This document shows, piece after piece, positions 27,037 through 37,309 of a stretch of DNA of 64,000 bases. Below the pieces are notes generated by a model. That model searched no databases. It was not told the DNA's origin and saw only the letters and a program-made list of their open reading frames with translations. The number at the start of each line of letters is the position of its first letter. Position 1 is the stretch's first letter. The position numbers and the translations under genes are program-made. Source of the DNA: Legionella antarctica (GTDB taxonomy: Bacteria; Pseudomonadota; Gammaproteobacteria; Legionellales; Legionellaceae); NCBI RefSeq assembly GCF_011764505.1, contig NZ_AP022839.1, positions 3,686,806-3,750,805 of the forward strand. The letters are read 5' to 3'.

Positions 27037-28203
27037 ATGGCTTTAATTACTTGCTATAACCCCATGCCGATTACCTTCACTCACGGTGAAGGGGTTTGGC
27101 TATATGATGAACAGGGCAAGGCATATCTTGATGGCTTAAGCGGAATAGCGGTTTGCGGATTAGGTCATGCTCACCCCGATGTCACTCGTACCATACAACA
27201 ACAGGCATCCAAATTACTGCATACTTCTAATGCCTTTCACATTAAAGAACAAGAACTCCTCGCTGCTAAGCTCACGACGATGGCGGGGATGGAGCAAGTT
27301 TTTTTCGCCAATTCGGGAGCGGAAGCTAATGAGGCAGCCATTAAACTAACTCGTCTTTTTGGGCATAACAAAGGAGTTGAAACACCCTCAATTATTGTTA
27401 TGGAACGAGCCTTTCATGGTCGAACCATGGCAACCCTAACCGCTTCAGGAAGCCGCAAAGTTCAAGCCGGTTTTGAACCACTTGTGCCAGGCTTCATTCG
27501 GGCTCCATTCAATGATCTGGAGGCCATTCATAAGATTGCGGCCAATAGAGAGGATGTAGTGGCGGTCATGATTGAGCCCATCCAAGGGGAAGGAGGGATT
27601 TATGCAGCAGAAGAGGGGTACCTGCGTGCTCTGGCACAACTTTGTGAACAACATGACTGGATGCTTATTTTAGATGAAATTCAAACAGGAAATGGTCGTA
27701 CAGGAAAACTCTATTCCTGTATGCATTACAATATCCAGCCTGACATTCTCACCACAGCTAAAGGGCTTGGGAACGGATTGCCCATCGGTGCCTGTTTAAT
27801 GAGCAAAAAAGCGGTTAATTTATTTAAACCAGGAAATCATGGTTCAACTTTTGGCGGCAACCCTCTGGCATGTGCAACTGCCTTAACGGTTTTGGAAGTC
27901 ATAGAACGTGATAAGCTGTGTGAAAAAGTAACTAAAAACAGTGCCATTTTAATGGATAAATTAATACGCAACCTTGGGGAGCATCCTCACGTAAAAGCCA
28001 TACGCGGCAAAGGCTATATGATAGGCATAGAATTGGACAGACCAGCAACCGACATCAGGGCGGTGGGTTTGGCTAACGGCGTAATCTTTAATATTACAGC
28101 CGAAACGGTAATAAGACTTCTACCCCCATTGATAATTAATGAAGACGAAATAGAGGAACTGGTAAAACGTCTGACTCTGACTATCAGTCAATTTACTACA
28201 TAA
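27037..28203 (+). CDS. argD: Acetylornithine/succinyldiaminopimelate aminotransferase
   Basis: This 388-residue class III PLP aminotransferase belongs to arginine and lysine synthesis. The PLP Lys is in TTAKGLGNGLPIGA, the aldehyde-binding motif is NSGAEANEAAIKL, and the Asp that pairs with the pyridine N is in LILDEIQTGNGRTGK. The N-terminus YDEQGKAYLDGLSGIAV is typical. It follows sodB closely on the same strand and may share its transcript. Related enzymes such as 4-aminobutyrate transferase are less likely given the short length. Confidence 0.85.
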   Translation: MALITCYNPMPITFTHGEGVWLYDEQGKAYLDGLSGIAVCGLGHAHPDVTRTIQQQASKLLHTSNAFHIKEQELLAAKLTTMAGMEQVFFANSGAEANEAAIKLTRLFGHNKGVETPSIIVMERAFHGRTMATLTASGSRKVQAGFEPLVPGFIRAPFNDLEAIHKIAANREDVVAVMIEPIQGEGGIYAAEEGYLRALAQLCEQHDWMLILDEIQTGNGRTGKLYSCMHYNIQPDILTTAKGLGNGLPIGACLMSKKAVNLFKPGNHGSTFGGNPLACATALTVLEVIERDKLCEKVTKNSAILMDKLIRNLGEHPHVKAIRGKGYMIGIELDRPATDIRAVGLANGVIFNITAETVIRLLPPLIINEDEIEELVKRLTLTISQFTT

Positions 28204-28609
28204 TTAATAAACCTCACCCCGAGCGATAAAAGAGAGCCCAAAATAAACGCGGTGTCATAGGAGCTGTATCGCTCAAGAGGAAGGGCGCGCAGCATTAACT
28301 CACCCAAAATTCTGCGATTCACTTCCCAATGTAGCAGCTTCTTTTATGCTGTCCAAAATTGCAAACCATTGATTTTTTTCCATCTATATTGGGATTTCAA
28401 TCTTTTAAGAACCCTTGCTTTTGAACTTGATTGCCACCTAAATCTTTATCTATGAAAACATGGGGTGTATAGAAATTAAATGTTTTCCCCGTATTGAAAA
28501 TATAAAAGATCGGTAAGCTCACAATCTCGCATCTTGATGGTGGTGAGAGGAGAATGAATTCAGAGGGTTAGAGTATCAAGGTTCGGGTAATATTATGATT
28601 CATTACCCT
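28204..28609. other. Intergenic region with a long-spaced inverted repeat
   Basis: GAGCGATA near 28220 and TATCGCTC near 28268 could pair around a loop of about 40 bases, but without a T tract. No gene is supported. Transcripts of argD and the GDPD gene converge here. Confidence 0.4.
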
Positions 28610-29386
28610 TTAGTGATGTCGTAATTGATGCAAATAGCGAGCGAGAACTACCGCTTGATTTGTAAATATCCATTTTATATCTCTATTTAATTCCCTGAGT
28701 AAACTGTTTTTCGAATTCACAAAACCTACCCCTGAAAGCTGCTGTGCTTTATTTAATTGGTTTAGTCGTTTCCTGGTTAGTAATAAGTAATTTCCCATCA
28801 CCCCACCGTAATTGTTTTTAATACTTAAATCGCAAAATGCCTTAACGTTGTTATGAATGGGAACCAGCAATAACGACTTTTTTGGAAATTGTAATAAAGA
28901 ACTAAAAATCATGGGATCCAGAGAAAGTAGATGATAATCCCTACATGGTTTTAGATTTTTCAGTTCCTGTGCCAAAACATTCTCATCGTGGAAATGAGCC
29001 TTTAATTCAATAAACAAATGCACTCTCCCCCCGAACTCGGCGATTACTTCTGCAAGAGAGGGTATTTCAGGAACAAGGGAACGCAAGGAGTTGAACGTTA
29101 AATGAGCAATGGCAGCATCTTGACCCCACAAGCGATTTAAGGTGGGATCGTGATTGACCACTAAAATGTTATCTTCTGTCGCATGCACATCAAGCTCTAT
29201 CGCCCAACAACCGGCCTTTTCTGCTAATCTAAACGCTTCTCGAGTATTTTCGACAATAGTCTGATTATCGTGAGCTCCTCTATGAGCAATTAACCGAGCG
29301 TTATTAATATTCTCAGGATAAGGTTTTTTCCTGGGGATAACAGCAAAATAAGTATCTACTATTTTTTCTATCAATTTAAGTAACAC
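28610..29386 (-). CDS. Glycerophosphodiester phosphodiesterase
   Basis: This 258-residue GDPD-family enzyme hydrolyses deacylated phospholipids to glycerol 3-phosphate and an alcohol. LIAHRGAHD (first catalytic His), NTREAF, AIELDVHATEDNILVVNHDPTLNR (metal Glu and Asp, second His) and LFIELKAH are in the usual order. No signal peptide is evident, so it acts in the cytosol like UgpQ, although the N-terminal helix could touch the membrane. It starts with GTG after GGGAAG. The C-terminal third is less conserved than usual. Confidence 0.88.
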   Translation of the reverse strand: MLLKLIEKIVDTYFAVIPRKKPYPENINNARLIAHRGAHDNQTIVENTREAFRLAEKAGCWAIELDVHATEDNILVVNHDPTLNRLWGQDAAIAHLTFNSLRSLVPEIPSLAEVIAEFGGRVHLFIELKAHFHDENVLAQELKNLKPCRDYHLLSLDPMIFSSLLQFPKKSLLLVPIHNNVKAFCDLSIKNNYGGVMGNYLLLTRKRLNQLNKAQQLSGVGFVNSKNSLLRELNRDIKWIFTNQAVVLARYLHQLRHH

Positions 29387-29630
29387 TAAAACTTCCCTAT
29401 TTCTTATAGTACGAACATTCTATGCTTGTAAAGATTAAAAGGCAAAAGAGACCGAGATGAAGTATTTCTTTATCATAATGGCTCTTAATGCTTGTTAAAT
29501 ACTGATTTTTTATCTTCTCCTATTCCATTAATAGCCCGAATTGTGTAAAAATAATATAGGCCAATATTTTTTAATCCATGCTAATCGGTAGATTCATCTT
29601 GTTAGCTAATTTACTACTTGAGACCTCTTT

Positions 29631-30599
29631 ATGCCTTTAATTACCACCAATCTAGAGCTGGCTGTTTTGGATTTACAAGCAGGAAAACCTGTGGCAATAC
29701 CTACGGAAACTGTCTATGGATTAGCAGCAATGATCAATAAGCCAAATGCAATTAAAGCCGTTTTTGCAATGAAAAAAAGACCCCTTAATCATCCTCTGAT
29801 TGTTCATGTGGCGCATGATTATGACCTAAGTGAACTTGTTGAAGAAATTCCTGAGTATGCTCAACAGTTAATTGAAAAATTTTGGCCAGGGCCTCTGACT
29901 TTAGTATTACAAGCTAAACAAGACCAAATTAACCCGTTAATTACCGGTGGCCAAACTTCTGTGGCCATAAGATGTCCAGCCCACCCCTTTGCTCAGAGCT
30001 TACTACAAAAACTCGATGCCCCTGTTGTTGCACCCTCAGCAAATCCCTTCGGCAAAATCAGTCCAACAACTGCATTACATGTAAAACAAGCGTTTCACGA
30101 TCACGAATTAACGATTTTAGATGGAGGGCGATGCCAGGTAGGGATAGAATCAACAATAGTCAATGTGACCCAGCATAATCAGTATCAAATTTTACGTCAT
30201 GGACTTATTGACGAAAAAGCAATAGCAGCAGTAGTTTCTACTGACTATTCTACTAATGAAAATGAGATTCGCGTACCTGGAAAATTAGAAAGCCACTATC
30301 AACCACAAAAAAAACTTTACTATTTTGATCAATATGAAATTCTGACCCAATTTTGCAAAAAAAGAGTGGGCGATGTATACGTCCTTGCGATTAAGCAACC
30401 TGAAACTGTAGAAAGCAAACACTTTCATCTTTTGGTGGATAATCCTAAAGTTGTAGCTTTCGATTTGTATTATCAACTAAGAAAAGCTGATGCTTCAAAT
30501 GCCATATGTATTGCTATAGAGCTTCCACCGGAAACCAGTGAATGGCAAGGAGTCAGAGAGCGTATTTTAAAAGCCGGCTATCCCTATTCTTTAACTTGA
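29631..30599 (+). CDS. L-threonylcarbamoyladenylate synthase, Sua5 type
   Basis: This 322-residue enzyme makes threonylcarbamoyl-AMP for the t6A37 modification of tRNA. The YrdC domain (1-200) has AIPTETVYGLAA, the substrate-binding KKRPLNHPL, WPGPLTLVL, TSVAIRCPAHP and APSANPFGKISPTT. A C-terminal Sua5 domain (about 225-322) sets it apart from the shorter TsaC; PGKLESHYQP is the linker that closes the active site. A tRNA gene follows, but the pairing is probably coincidental. Confidence 0.9.
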   Translation: MPLITTNLELAVLDLQAGKPVAIPTETVYGLAAMINKPNAIKAVFAMKKRPLNHPLIVHVAHDYDLSELVEEIPEYAQQLIEKFWPGPLTLVLQAKQDQINPLITGGQTSVAIRCPAHPFAQSLLQKLDAPVVAPSANPFGKISPTTALHVKQAFHDHELTILDGGRCQVGIESTIVNVTQHNQYQILRHGLIDEKAIAAVVSTDYSTNENEIRVPGKLESHYQPQKKLYYFDQYEILTQFCKKRVGDVYVLAIKQPETVESKHFHLLVDNPKVVAFDLYYQLRKADASNAICIAIELPPETSEWQGVRERILKAGYPYSLT

Positions 30600-30703
30600 A
30601 TTTCCCAATTTAATTCAGATTGAAATCCAGTATGAAAATACAGGCCTTTTTAAGCCATTTCTTTTTCCGATGAGCTTTTGATAAATATCGGACGCAAAGT
30701 CTA

Positions 30704-30732
30704 TTGACAGAAGAGAAAAATGTGCGTACCTT
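30704..30732 (+). promoter_or_regulatory. Promoter of the tRNA-Leu gene
   Basis: TTGACA (30704-30709), 17 bases, then TACCTT (30727-30732). The GC-rich bases that follow (AGCGCCC) are like the discriminator of stringently controlled stable-RNA promoters. Confidence 0.6.
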
Positions 30733-30742
30733 AGCGCCCAAT

Positions 30743-30829
30743 GCCGAGGTGGTGGAATTGGTAGACACGCTAGCTTCAGGTGCTAGTGGGGGCAACCCCG
30801 TGGAGGTTCAAGTCCTCTTCTCGGTACCA
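30743..30829 (+). tRNA. tRNA-Leu (anticodon CAG)
   Basis: The 87-base cloverleaf has acceptor arm GCCGAGG pairing with TCTCGGT, a D-loop with AATTGGTAGACAC, an anticodon stem CTAGC/GCTAG around loop TTCAGGT (anticodon CAG), a long variable arm as in class II tRNAs, and a T-loop GGTTCAAGTCC. The 3' CCA is encoded. It reads CUG codons. Confidence 0.95.
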
Positions 30830-30837
30830 TTATAATA

Positions 30838-31689
30838 TTAGATAATATTCCCAATTGCCTGGCCCAAACAAATCGTATTTCCTGCTTTTAAACTTTCGCC
30901 CCAGTGCAGCTTATGACCCTTGGCAAACAACAACACTACTGTAGAGCCTAATTTAAAAAAACCCATTTCCTTCCCTTTAGCCAGAATTTTGTGCATGGGA
31001 TTGTCAGCATAATCAAAAACAACCTTTTTTTTGGCTCGCTTTAAATCACCATGCCAACTTGTTCCTATAGCACCCACTATAGTTGCACCAACCAGAACCA
31101 TCACCATAGGGCCTACTCTGGTCTCAAAAAATACTGCAAGCCGCTCATTACGAGCAAATAATTTGGGCACAACCCGTGCTGTAGTCGGCTGCACAGAAAA
31201 TAAGGCGCCTGGGATATAAATCATCGATTTAAGCTCGGCCTCCATGGGCATATGAACGCGATGGTAGTCTTTAGGTGACAAATATAAGGTAGCGAATTTC
31301 CCGTCAACAAATTGCTTGGCCATGACTTTATCGCAAGCCAGAAAATCTTCTACAGAATAGGACCGTCCTTTAGCTTGAATTAATTGCCCTTCTTTTATTG
31401 AGCCAATTTCACTGATACAACCATCTACTGGAGAAACAATGTCTGCTTGAGACAAAGGTCTGCACTCAGGTTTTAAATGACGAATAAAAAAATCATTAAA
31501 ACAAGCATAGGCACTGGGATCTTCGATTAACGCCTCTCTCATATTAACTTGATATTTTCTGATGAAACGCTCAATAATATAATTTTTTACTTTTGGGTTT
31601 TTGACATTGGCCACACAACCAGCAAAAGTAGTAAGTCCGTGTTGTGGAATGACATATTGTGGAAAAGTTTTTAATAAATCAAAAAACAT
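30838..31689 (-). CDS. psd: Phosphatidylserine decarboxylase
   Basis: This 283-residue inner-membrane enzyme makes phosphatidylethanolamine. The self-cleavage motif GST lies in [12 protein letters not shown] near the C-terminus, where the Ser becomes the pyruvoyl group and splits the chain into beta and alpha subunits. [24 protein letters not shown] and GAIGTSWHG carry the catalytic Asp and His residues. The length is typical. Its stop lies just after the tRNA-Leu gene. Confidence 0.95.
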   Translation of the reverse strand: MFFDLLKTFPQYVIPQHGLTTFAGCVANVKNPKVKNYIIERFIRKYQVNMREALIEDPSAYACFNDFFIRHLKPECRPLSQADIVSPVDGCISEIGSIKEGQLIQAKGRSYSVEDFLACDKVMAKQFVDGKFATLYLSPKDYHRVHMPMEAELKSMIYIPGALFSVQPTTARVVPKLFARNERLAVFFETRVGPMVMVLVGATIVGAIGTSWHGDLKRAKKKVVFDYADNPMHKILAKGKEMGFFKLGSTVVLLFAKGHKLHWGESLKAGNTICLGQAIGNII

Positions 31690-31788
31690 ACAATGTACTC
31701 ACAGTTCCTGAAAAAAAAAGATCATAACCTAAAGCACCCTCTATTGTCACAAGAAGAACACGCTTACAGGATTAATAACTAGATTATT

Positions 31789-34392
31789 TTAATGGACCAG
31801 GGAAGAGGTGGTTGTCACCGATCCTTGTTTGTGGGATGGGCCTATTGCATAAGTTTTTAGTACTTCGTAAATAGTTACATCTTCTGCGGGATTAAATTGC
31901 ATAATAAGTCTGTTGCCTGGTAATTTTTGCTTCTTTTCATCCCTATTGATTTCTGATTTCATCCCTGCAATTATTTTCTGAAATAATTTCTCATTTAAGG
32001 TAGATGTTTTTTCTCCTTTAAGAAAAATCATGGCAAGAATTTGGGCTTGGCTTGTAGATGTTTTAAAATAGCCCTCTACCTCCGATCTCCTTGAAGTACC
32101 CCACCATAACTTTTCTTCATAATCATGAAGAGCCGAATTTATTATCCCTTTAAATTTTTTTTGTGGCAAAGAATCCACCCAATCATATACAGACTTGTAA
32201 AATAACTTTACCCCTTCATCGCAATAAAGATGGACAAAACGTTTATCATTTTTGGCAAAGGATACCGTTGCTGCGGTATAGAGCAATACGTCCTTCTTAA
32301 AAGCCCCCTCTCTTATAGCATTACACACGCTAGGCAAAGGATAGCTTTGAAGCATATGGCGGGTAAGGTGTTGAATAAGCAGTTGATTTAGCTCTCCTGT
32401 TTCTACCGTACCCGAACTGAAAATATGGGCCAATCGGTTATCACCACTCTCATCTTGGCTGGCGAGCAGATAATCTTTAACTGGCTGAGTACGCTGCCGC
32501 TTGGAAAGAGCAGAGACATAGGGCGCGTAATGAGCATCAATAATGTCATTAATATAACCACTGAACTCTTCTGGTTTTAGTCCCTTTGCCCATAAAAATA
32601 AAGAGTCATTATACTGTTTTATTACGCTGTCATCAGTATGTGGCAACACCTCTTTAGGAGCGGTTGAGTTTATAACAGCCTTCATTTGCTCGTCGGTAGT
32701 AGTTAGATGAAGTTGGAAGTTTACCTGTTCTGTAAATTGTTTCAGAAGAATGGAAATTCGATTAAACTCAGCAGCATGAGTTGTGGTATGGAATAAACTT
32801 TTACGCAGCGGCAAGTCGAATTTATCGTATAATTGCTTTAGTTGGGTGGCAAAACTAAGATTATCTTCTTCAGTTAAGTCTTTACGCTCTTTTTCATAAT
32901 AGTTCTTGGTCAGAGCATGGAATGTGTTGGCAAACTCAACAAGCAACAGTAACCCCTCGCGAAACTTACTTTCTTTATCTACAAGAATCAAGGGCTCAAT
33001 TTTAGATTTTGATAACTCGGGCATTGCATTTATCATTTCCCAAGCGCTGGTTAAATTATCATCGGTTGGTTTTTTTCCCTCTACTTCTGCCACGACCACT
33101 TGCGAAGATACCTGAAACAAGACCTTGTTAGTTAATTGATAACAGCTATGTAATAATTCCTTTACTGTGGGCGCATGAGCATCACGCCAGATCTGATGAT
33201 AGCGCTTTTGCAGTTCTGGCAAATCGTATTTGATACTTGAATCATCCTTGCTGTACAGTGTTTCATTTTGTGTTTTTACCCACTCCTCTATTTTTCTATA
33301 AAACGAGGGTTTGCGGTAAAGAGCAGTGCACGTGGCCGGTAGTGAAACGCCATATCCATTATTTTCACATCCCATATAAAAAACAACCACACGATATAAA
33401 TTATCATAATGCTTTTGATACATATTCAACAAAAACTCAACAAAAGGCTTGCTATTAGTCGTCTCATTACACAATTCGGGATATGCTTTCTCATAAGCTA
33501 ACCGTAAACCAAGATCGGTCTCATCTAAAGAGGTGTAATTTAAGGTCATGTCGCCAAAAAGCTCGGTTAAACGCTTTCGCGTTGCTTCGGGCTGATAAGT
33601 TAATAGCGCTCTCATGGCAACTGCGAATTTTTGCTCATGAGCTTCCGACTCATGTGCCAGTTGCTCAAACTGTGTGGGATCAGCATAATTTTTGGGGAGA
33701 ATTCGAGTTAAAAGGGTGGATTGCAGCGGTAAGCTTTCTTGTCCTGGATGTAAAAAAGTAAACCAATGATAAGGTTTAGAATCTTTAACATTGGGAAAAC
33801 CTTCCCAATCACGGACAGATAAAGCAATACTCTTTTTAGGAACACCAACAACAGGTCTCGGCTCTTTCATCAAAATGGTGAACCAATAAAAAAACATATC
33901 GAAATCCAGGATAACTGAGGCATCCCCTGCAAAACCATTATTATGGGGATGTCCATCATCATTATCACCAAACCAAAAAGCAAAAGCCGCTTCCACATGC
34001 TTTTTTTCAAGCAAAGTTTTTGTACTGGGCACAACCTGTTCTTTAACAGAAGGATCAAGGGGCGCCGCTTCACTACTGTAATTAAAGGGCCTGAAACCAT
34101 CAATAGCTATTGATAAAGTTCCAACTAATTCATCATTATCATTGAATACCAACCGCTCTTCAGCACAGTTTTTTCCGAGAAATAGTCGCTGTAAATGAGA
34201 AGTGCCTACGCTTATTTTAGCGAGGAGTTCAGGATAATGATTTTTAGGCTCTAGTTCTTTAAAATAGCCGATTTTAGCATTTCCATCGTCTATGAATTTA
34301 ACCCGAATAATTGGATGAGAACCGTCAATAGCCTGACCAGCAGTTAAATCTTGTAAGTGATTTCGCCTGAGTCCTTTTTTGGGTATCCCCAT
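31789..34392 (-). CDS. Large effector-like protein with an atypical kinase-like motif
   Basis: This 867-residue soluble protein has no signal peptide. Its first 170 residues look like a divergent kinase fold: IGYFKEL (Lys45), an acidic AEERL helix (77-81), a catalytic-loop-like FGDNDDGHPHNNG (141-153) with Asp, His and Asn in the spacing seen in HipA- and phosphoinositide-kinase-like enzymes, and ILDFDMF (161-167) as metal-binding segment. The rest (about 250-830) is helical. The Ser/Thr-rich end (GSVTTTSSLVH) suits a Dot/Icm signal. I do not recognise a named family. Effector status and kinase activity are both inference. Confidence 0.55.
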   Translation of the reverse strand: MGIPKKGLRRNHLQDLTAGQAIDGSHPIIRVKFIDDGNAKIGYFKELEPKNHYPELLAKISVGTSHLQRLFLGKNCAEERLVFNDNDELVGTLSIAIDGFRPFNYSSEAAPLDPSVKEQVVPSTKTLLEKKHVEAAFAFWFGDNDDGHPHNNGFAGDASVILDFDMFFYWFTILMKEPRPVVGVPKKSIALSVRDWEGFPNVKDSKPYHWFTFLHPGQESLPLQSTLLTRILPKNYADPTQFEQLAHESEAHEQKFAVAMRALLTYQPEATRKRLTELFGDMTLNYTSLDETDLGLRLAYEKAYPELCNETTNSKPFVEFLLNMYQKHYDNLYRVVVFYMGCENNGYGVSLPATCTALYRKPSFYRKIEEWVKTQNETLYSKDDSSIKYDLPELQKRYHQIWRDAHAPTVKELLHSCYQLTNKVLFQVSSQVVVAEVEGKKPTDDNLTSAWEMINAMPELSKSKIEPLILVDKESKFREGLLLLVEFANTFHALTKNYYEKERKDLTEEDNLSFATQLKQLYDKFDLPLRKSLFHTTTHAAEFNRISILLKQFTEQVNFQLHLTTTDEQMKAVINSTAPKEVLPHTDDSVIKQYNDSLFLWAKGLKPEEFSGYINDIIDAHYAPYVSALSKRQRTQPVKDYLLASQDESGDNRLAHIFSSGTVETGELNQLLIQHLTRHMLQSYPLPSVCNAIREGAFKKDVLLYTAATVSFAKNDKRFVHLYCDEGVKLFYKSVYDWVDSLPQKKFKGIINSALHDYEEKLWWGTSRRSEVEGYFKTSTSQAQILAMIFLKGEKTSTLNEKLFQKIIAGMKSEINRDEKKQKLPGNRLIMQFNPAEDVTIYEVLKTYAIGPSHKQGSVTTTSSLVH

Positions 34393-34615
34393 ATATCCAA
34401 TCCCTTTTTCGATTCCATCCGTACATGCATCATATTAAGCAGAAATAATCAGGAAGTTCAAGAGTGATTTTCATACAACTCGTTATTAATAAGGGGGGTT
34501 CTGAAATTATAATGAACATTTTTTCTTTTGCTTGATTAAAGATATAAAAAAACAACTTATAAAATAGCCCGTATTAGATTCAGCCAGAGGGAGCAGGGCC
34601 CTTTCCCTCATCCAG

Positions 34616-35722
34616 TTAAGCACTTAGAACGGGGTCTGGCCTGGGTAAATCAATCACCCCGATAACCTCTCTATCCAAAGCACGTATTTGTTCCCCCAAT
34701 CGAGTTTGATTAAAAAACCAATAGTTTCCCGTAGATGACATCTTAATGCTATTGGCTATACCCAAAGTTAATGCAGTAATTACTATGTTGGCAATTACGA
34801 TAAACGCTTTCTTTAAAAATGAAGTAACTTCTGGATCTAATATATCTAATACTTTTCGTTCTTCCTGAGCAATTCTGCCCCGTACATCCACATCCAGTTG
34901 AGTAAGACCATCATAAGCGATACAATACAACATGATTCTATAATTTTTCTCTGCGCGTTGCCATTGGCGAACCATATTCTGATCTGCAACAGAAACACGT
35001 AATCTTTCGTGGACAAATTTACATTTCTCCTCGACTTGCAGGATGATTTTTCTTAAACGACGCCCTTTTATTCCTGAATCTTCAGCAGCCAAAGCAACTA
35101 TTTCTTTTTTGAAATTCAACTCTTGTATTTGTTTTGCACAAATAAAACGTTCATGCAAATTTTTGGCTAAAGCCAATAAGTTGCGGTCTGTTATATTTTT
35201 AATTATCATACCTTGCCGCACCGGACCATAGATAACTCCTGTATAAAGAACATTTATTAATTCCTTGCGATAAGAAATATTATCGACTTTTTCTAAGTTA
35301 GGTAAAAATAAGCGTAACAATTGTCCCTTCCGGTTATTCCTTAAAGCTAGAGTATATTTATCGCTAACAGGCACGCCTGTTTTTTTGAGGACAAAGAATG
35401 ATTTAATCAATTCTGCTAACTCTTCAACATTCAGTTTCTTTAAATAAGATTTTACTGAATCCAACTTGGCAATCTGGGCTGAGAAATGGTGTAAAAATGA
35501 TTGTTGCTGATGTTCTAAGGGATTGAGTGCCAGTTTTTTCAAAGTTTCAACAGGAATTACTTCTCCTTGATCTAAAGCGACTAAAGTTTCGGCAAGCAAA
35601 GGAAAGGCTACAGTTTCCGCCACTATTTTCTTATAACCTTCGATCTTTAAATTGCTTTTAGCCCAAAAAATAAGACATAGTTTTTTGGCATCAACATGTT
35701 CTAAACGATGAATGTATTCCAA
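34616..35722 (-). CDS. Effector-like helical protein, possibly N-terminally truncated
   Basis: This 368-residue protein is mostly helical with a hydrophobic C-terminal segment (about 307-326, AFIVIANIVITALTLGI). The only start in frame is a TTG at 35722 without a clear ribosome site. The frame continues upstream for 20 codons of protein-like sequence (AADIRLFFAAPEKCKEL) until a stop at the edge of the IS91-type element. This suggests the true N-terminus was cut off by that insertion. The gene on the other side of the element, 38316-39401, may be the missing part. Function unknown. Confidence 0.55.
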   Translation of the reverse strand: MEYIHRLEHVDAKKLCLIFWAKSNLKIEGYKKIVAETVAFPLLAETLVALDQGEVIPVETLKKLALNPLEHQQQSFLHHFSAQIAKLDSVKSYLKKLNVEELAELIKSFFVLKKTGVPVSDKYTLALRNNRKGQLLRLFLPNLEKVDNISYRKELINVLYTGVIYGPVRQGMIIKNITDRNLLALAKNLHERFICAKQIQELNFKKEIVALAAEDSGIKGRRLRKIILQVEEKCKFVHERLRVSVADQNMVRQWQRAEKNYRIMLYCIAYDGLTQLDVDVRGRIAQEERKVLDILDPEVTSFLKKAFIVIANIVITALTLGIANSIKMSSTGNYWFFNQTRLGEQIRALDREVIGVIDLPRPDPVLSA

Positions 35723-35784
35723 TTCTTTGCACTTTTCTGGAGCAGCAAAAAATAATCGGATATCAGCTGCATAACACTTAGATT

Positions 35785-35845
35785 CTTATAGACTGACACA
35801 TAGCGATCTTGCCGATTAATTTTGGATTAAGTGTCAGTCTATAAG
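35785..35845. repeat. Inverted repeat at the downstream end of the IS91-type element
   Basis: CTTATAGACTGACAC (35785-35799) and its exact reverse complement (35831-35845) are separated by 31 bases. It sits where the protein-like frame of the downstream gene begins, so it likely marks one end of the element. Confidence 0.6.
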
Positions 35846-35882
35846 ATTTGTTGAGCTAAACTGCCGATTTTGTGGTAAAGAA

Positions 35883-36098
35883 CTATGGGGTTTGTATTAA
35901 ATTTATCATGGGCAGTTGTGTTAAACGAGATGTACTTATGTTGGCATTTCCACCTAGGTCATACTTTTTTAAATAGATTCTTGCGTTGGTTCTTCCTTGA
36001 TTAATGAGGGAAGACGATTTTTTTACGAAAACTGCCATAGTTAGCCATGCTCCTTCATTAATATTATAAGCTATTAAATGTACACTATTTATCTTCAT
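35883..36098 (-). CDS. Small passenger ORF of the IS91-type element
   Basis: This 71-residue protein of unknown function starts at an ATG that overlaps the transposase TGA (ATGA), with GGGAG seven bases before it. Such coupling supports real translation. The sequence shows no signal peptide, membrane helix or known motif. Confidence 0.4.
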   Translation of the reverse strand: MKINSVHLIAYNINEGAWLTMAVFVKKSSSLINQGRTNARIYLKKYDLGGNANISTSRLTQLPMINLIQTP

Positions 36099-37306
36099 AT
36101 AACTCCCAACTCGATTGGAGGATCTCCAGAATGAGTGACCCACTTAGCTAAAAACGATTCAACTATATTTAATCGTCCAGAACCACAGCGTGGACAATTA
36201 GTTATGTCTATTCCTGTCAGTCGTAGCATTAAGTCATGGATTTTTTCTTTTCTCTTTGGCTTCATTTCAGGGTGATTAAGTGCTATTCGTGCTTGTTTTA
36301 GGTTTATGGATTTATAACGATTTGCTAAAATCCCATAGTGTCGTAAGCGTTGAAATCCCTTTGGTAAGACATGCAACAGGTAACGTCGAGTAAATTCATT
36401 GACGTTTAATTTCATTATTTTTGGTTGACTGTTGTCTGCGTAATCACGCCATTTAAATGAGACTGTATTATTTTGAAAAGCGACTAATCGCTGATTTCCA
36501 ATAGCAATTCGATGGGTGTAGCGTCCAAGGTATTTCAGAACGTGTTCTGGTCCTGCAAAGGGAGGTTTAGCATAAACAATCCAATCCTTTTCGTACAGTA
36601 ATGAGATAAGTTGTTGAATGGTTTCTTTATTAGTAGAGCCATTAGGTAAACATACTTCGCGATTGTTTAATAAGACCTTAAGTTGTTCCAGGTATTTTCC
36701 TCTAAAAACTTTAGATAGTGCACGAATCGGGAAAAGAAATGCTCTTTTAGCATGGTTCCATTGCTTATTTTTTGTTAATCCACCACCACTTATAATGCAA
36801 TGCACATGGATATGTTGCTCCAGGTTTTGTCCCCAAGTATGAAGAACCATAGTAATACTTGGTTTAGCACCTAACCATTTGGGATTTGCACTAAATTGTA
36901 ATAATGTGTCACGTGCCGTTTGAAATAATAAATTGTAAATGAGTTCCGGTGTTCCTTGAGCAAGAGGATTAATGTGGTGAGGTAGGGTAAAAACAACATG
37001 AAAATATCCTGTGGGTAATAATTCTTCTGTACGTGCATCAATCCAACGTTCCTTTTGCATTGCCTGGCATTTTGGACAATGGCGGTTACGGCATGAATTA
37101 TAACTTATTGATTCGTAGTAACATTTATCGCATCGGGAGAGATGACCTCCTAAACAAGCAGTACGACAAGCAACAATAGCCCGTATCGCTTTATACTGTT
37201 GGCTGCACAGTTTATGATTACTCCTATAGGTTTGGCTATAATTGCGGAAAATATCAGCAAGTTCCAAGTGTGGTTTTAAGCCCCTATGTTGTTTTGGCTG
37301 GTGCAT
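36095..37306 (-). CDS. IS91 family HUH transposase
   Basis: This 403-residue rolling-circle transposase has an N-terminal zinc ribbon (CRTACLGGHLSRCDKC and CRNRHCPKC), the HUH motif HIHVHC (165-170) that holds the metal, and a later YLGRYTHRIAI block containing the catalytic Tyr. A C-terminal CPRCGSG pair is also present. The frame is intact. It begins four bases after the recombinase gene ends and its stop overlaps a small ORF. Similar two-gene IS91 elements (ISSod25-like) pair the transposase with a recombinase. Confidence 0.88.
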   Translation of the reverse strand: MHQPKQHRGLKPHLELADIFRNYSQTYRSNHKLCSQQYKAIRAIVACRTACLGGHLSRCDKCYYESISYNSCRNRHCPKCQAMQKERWIDARTEELLPTGYFHVVFTLPHHINPLAQGTPELIYNLLFQTARDTLLQFSANPKWLGAKPSITMVLHTWGQNLEQHIHVHCIISGGGLTKNKQWNHAKRAFLFPIRALSKVFRGKYLEQLKVLLNNREVCLPNGSTNKETIQQLISLLYEKDWIVYAKPPFAGPEHVLKYLGRYTHRIAIGNQRLVAFQNNTVSFKWRDYADNSQPKIMKLNVNEFTRRYLLHVLPKGFQRLRHYGILANRYKSINLKQARIALNHPEMKPKRKEKIHDLMLRLTGIDITNCPRCGSGRLNIVESFLAKWVTHSGDPPIELGVI

Positions 37307-37309
37307 GAT

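Noticed and set aside
28215..28280. Inverted repeat GAGCGATA/TATCGCTC as argD terminator
   Set aside because: Loop of about 40 bases and no T tract; too weak to call.
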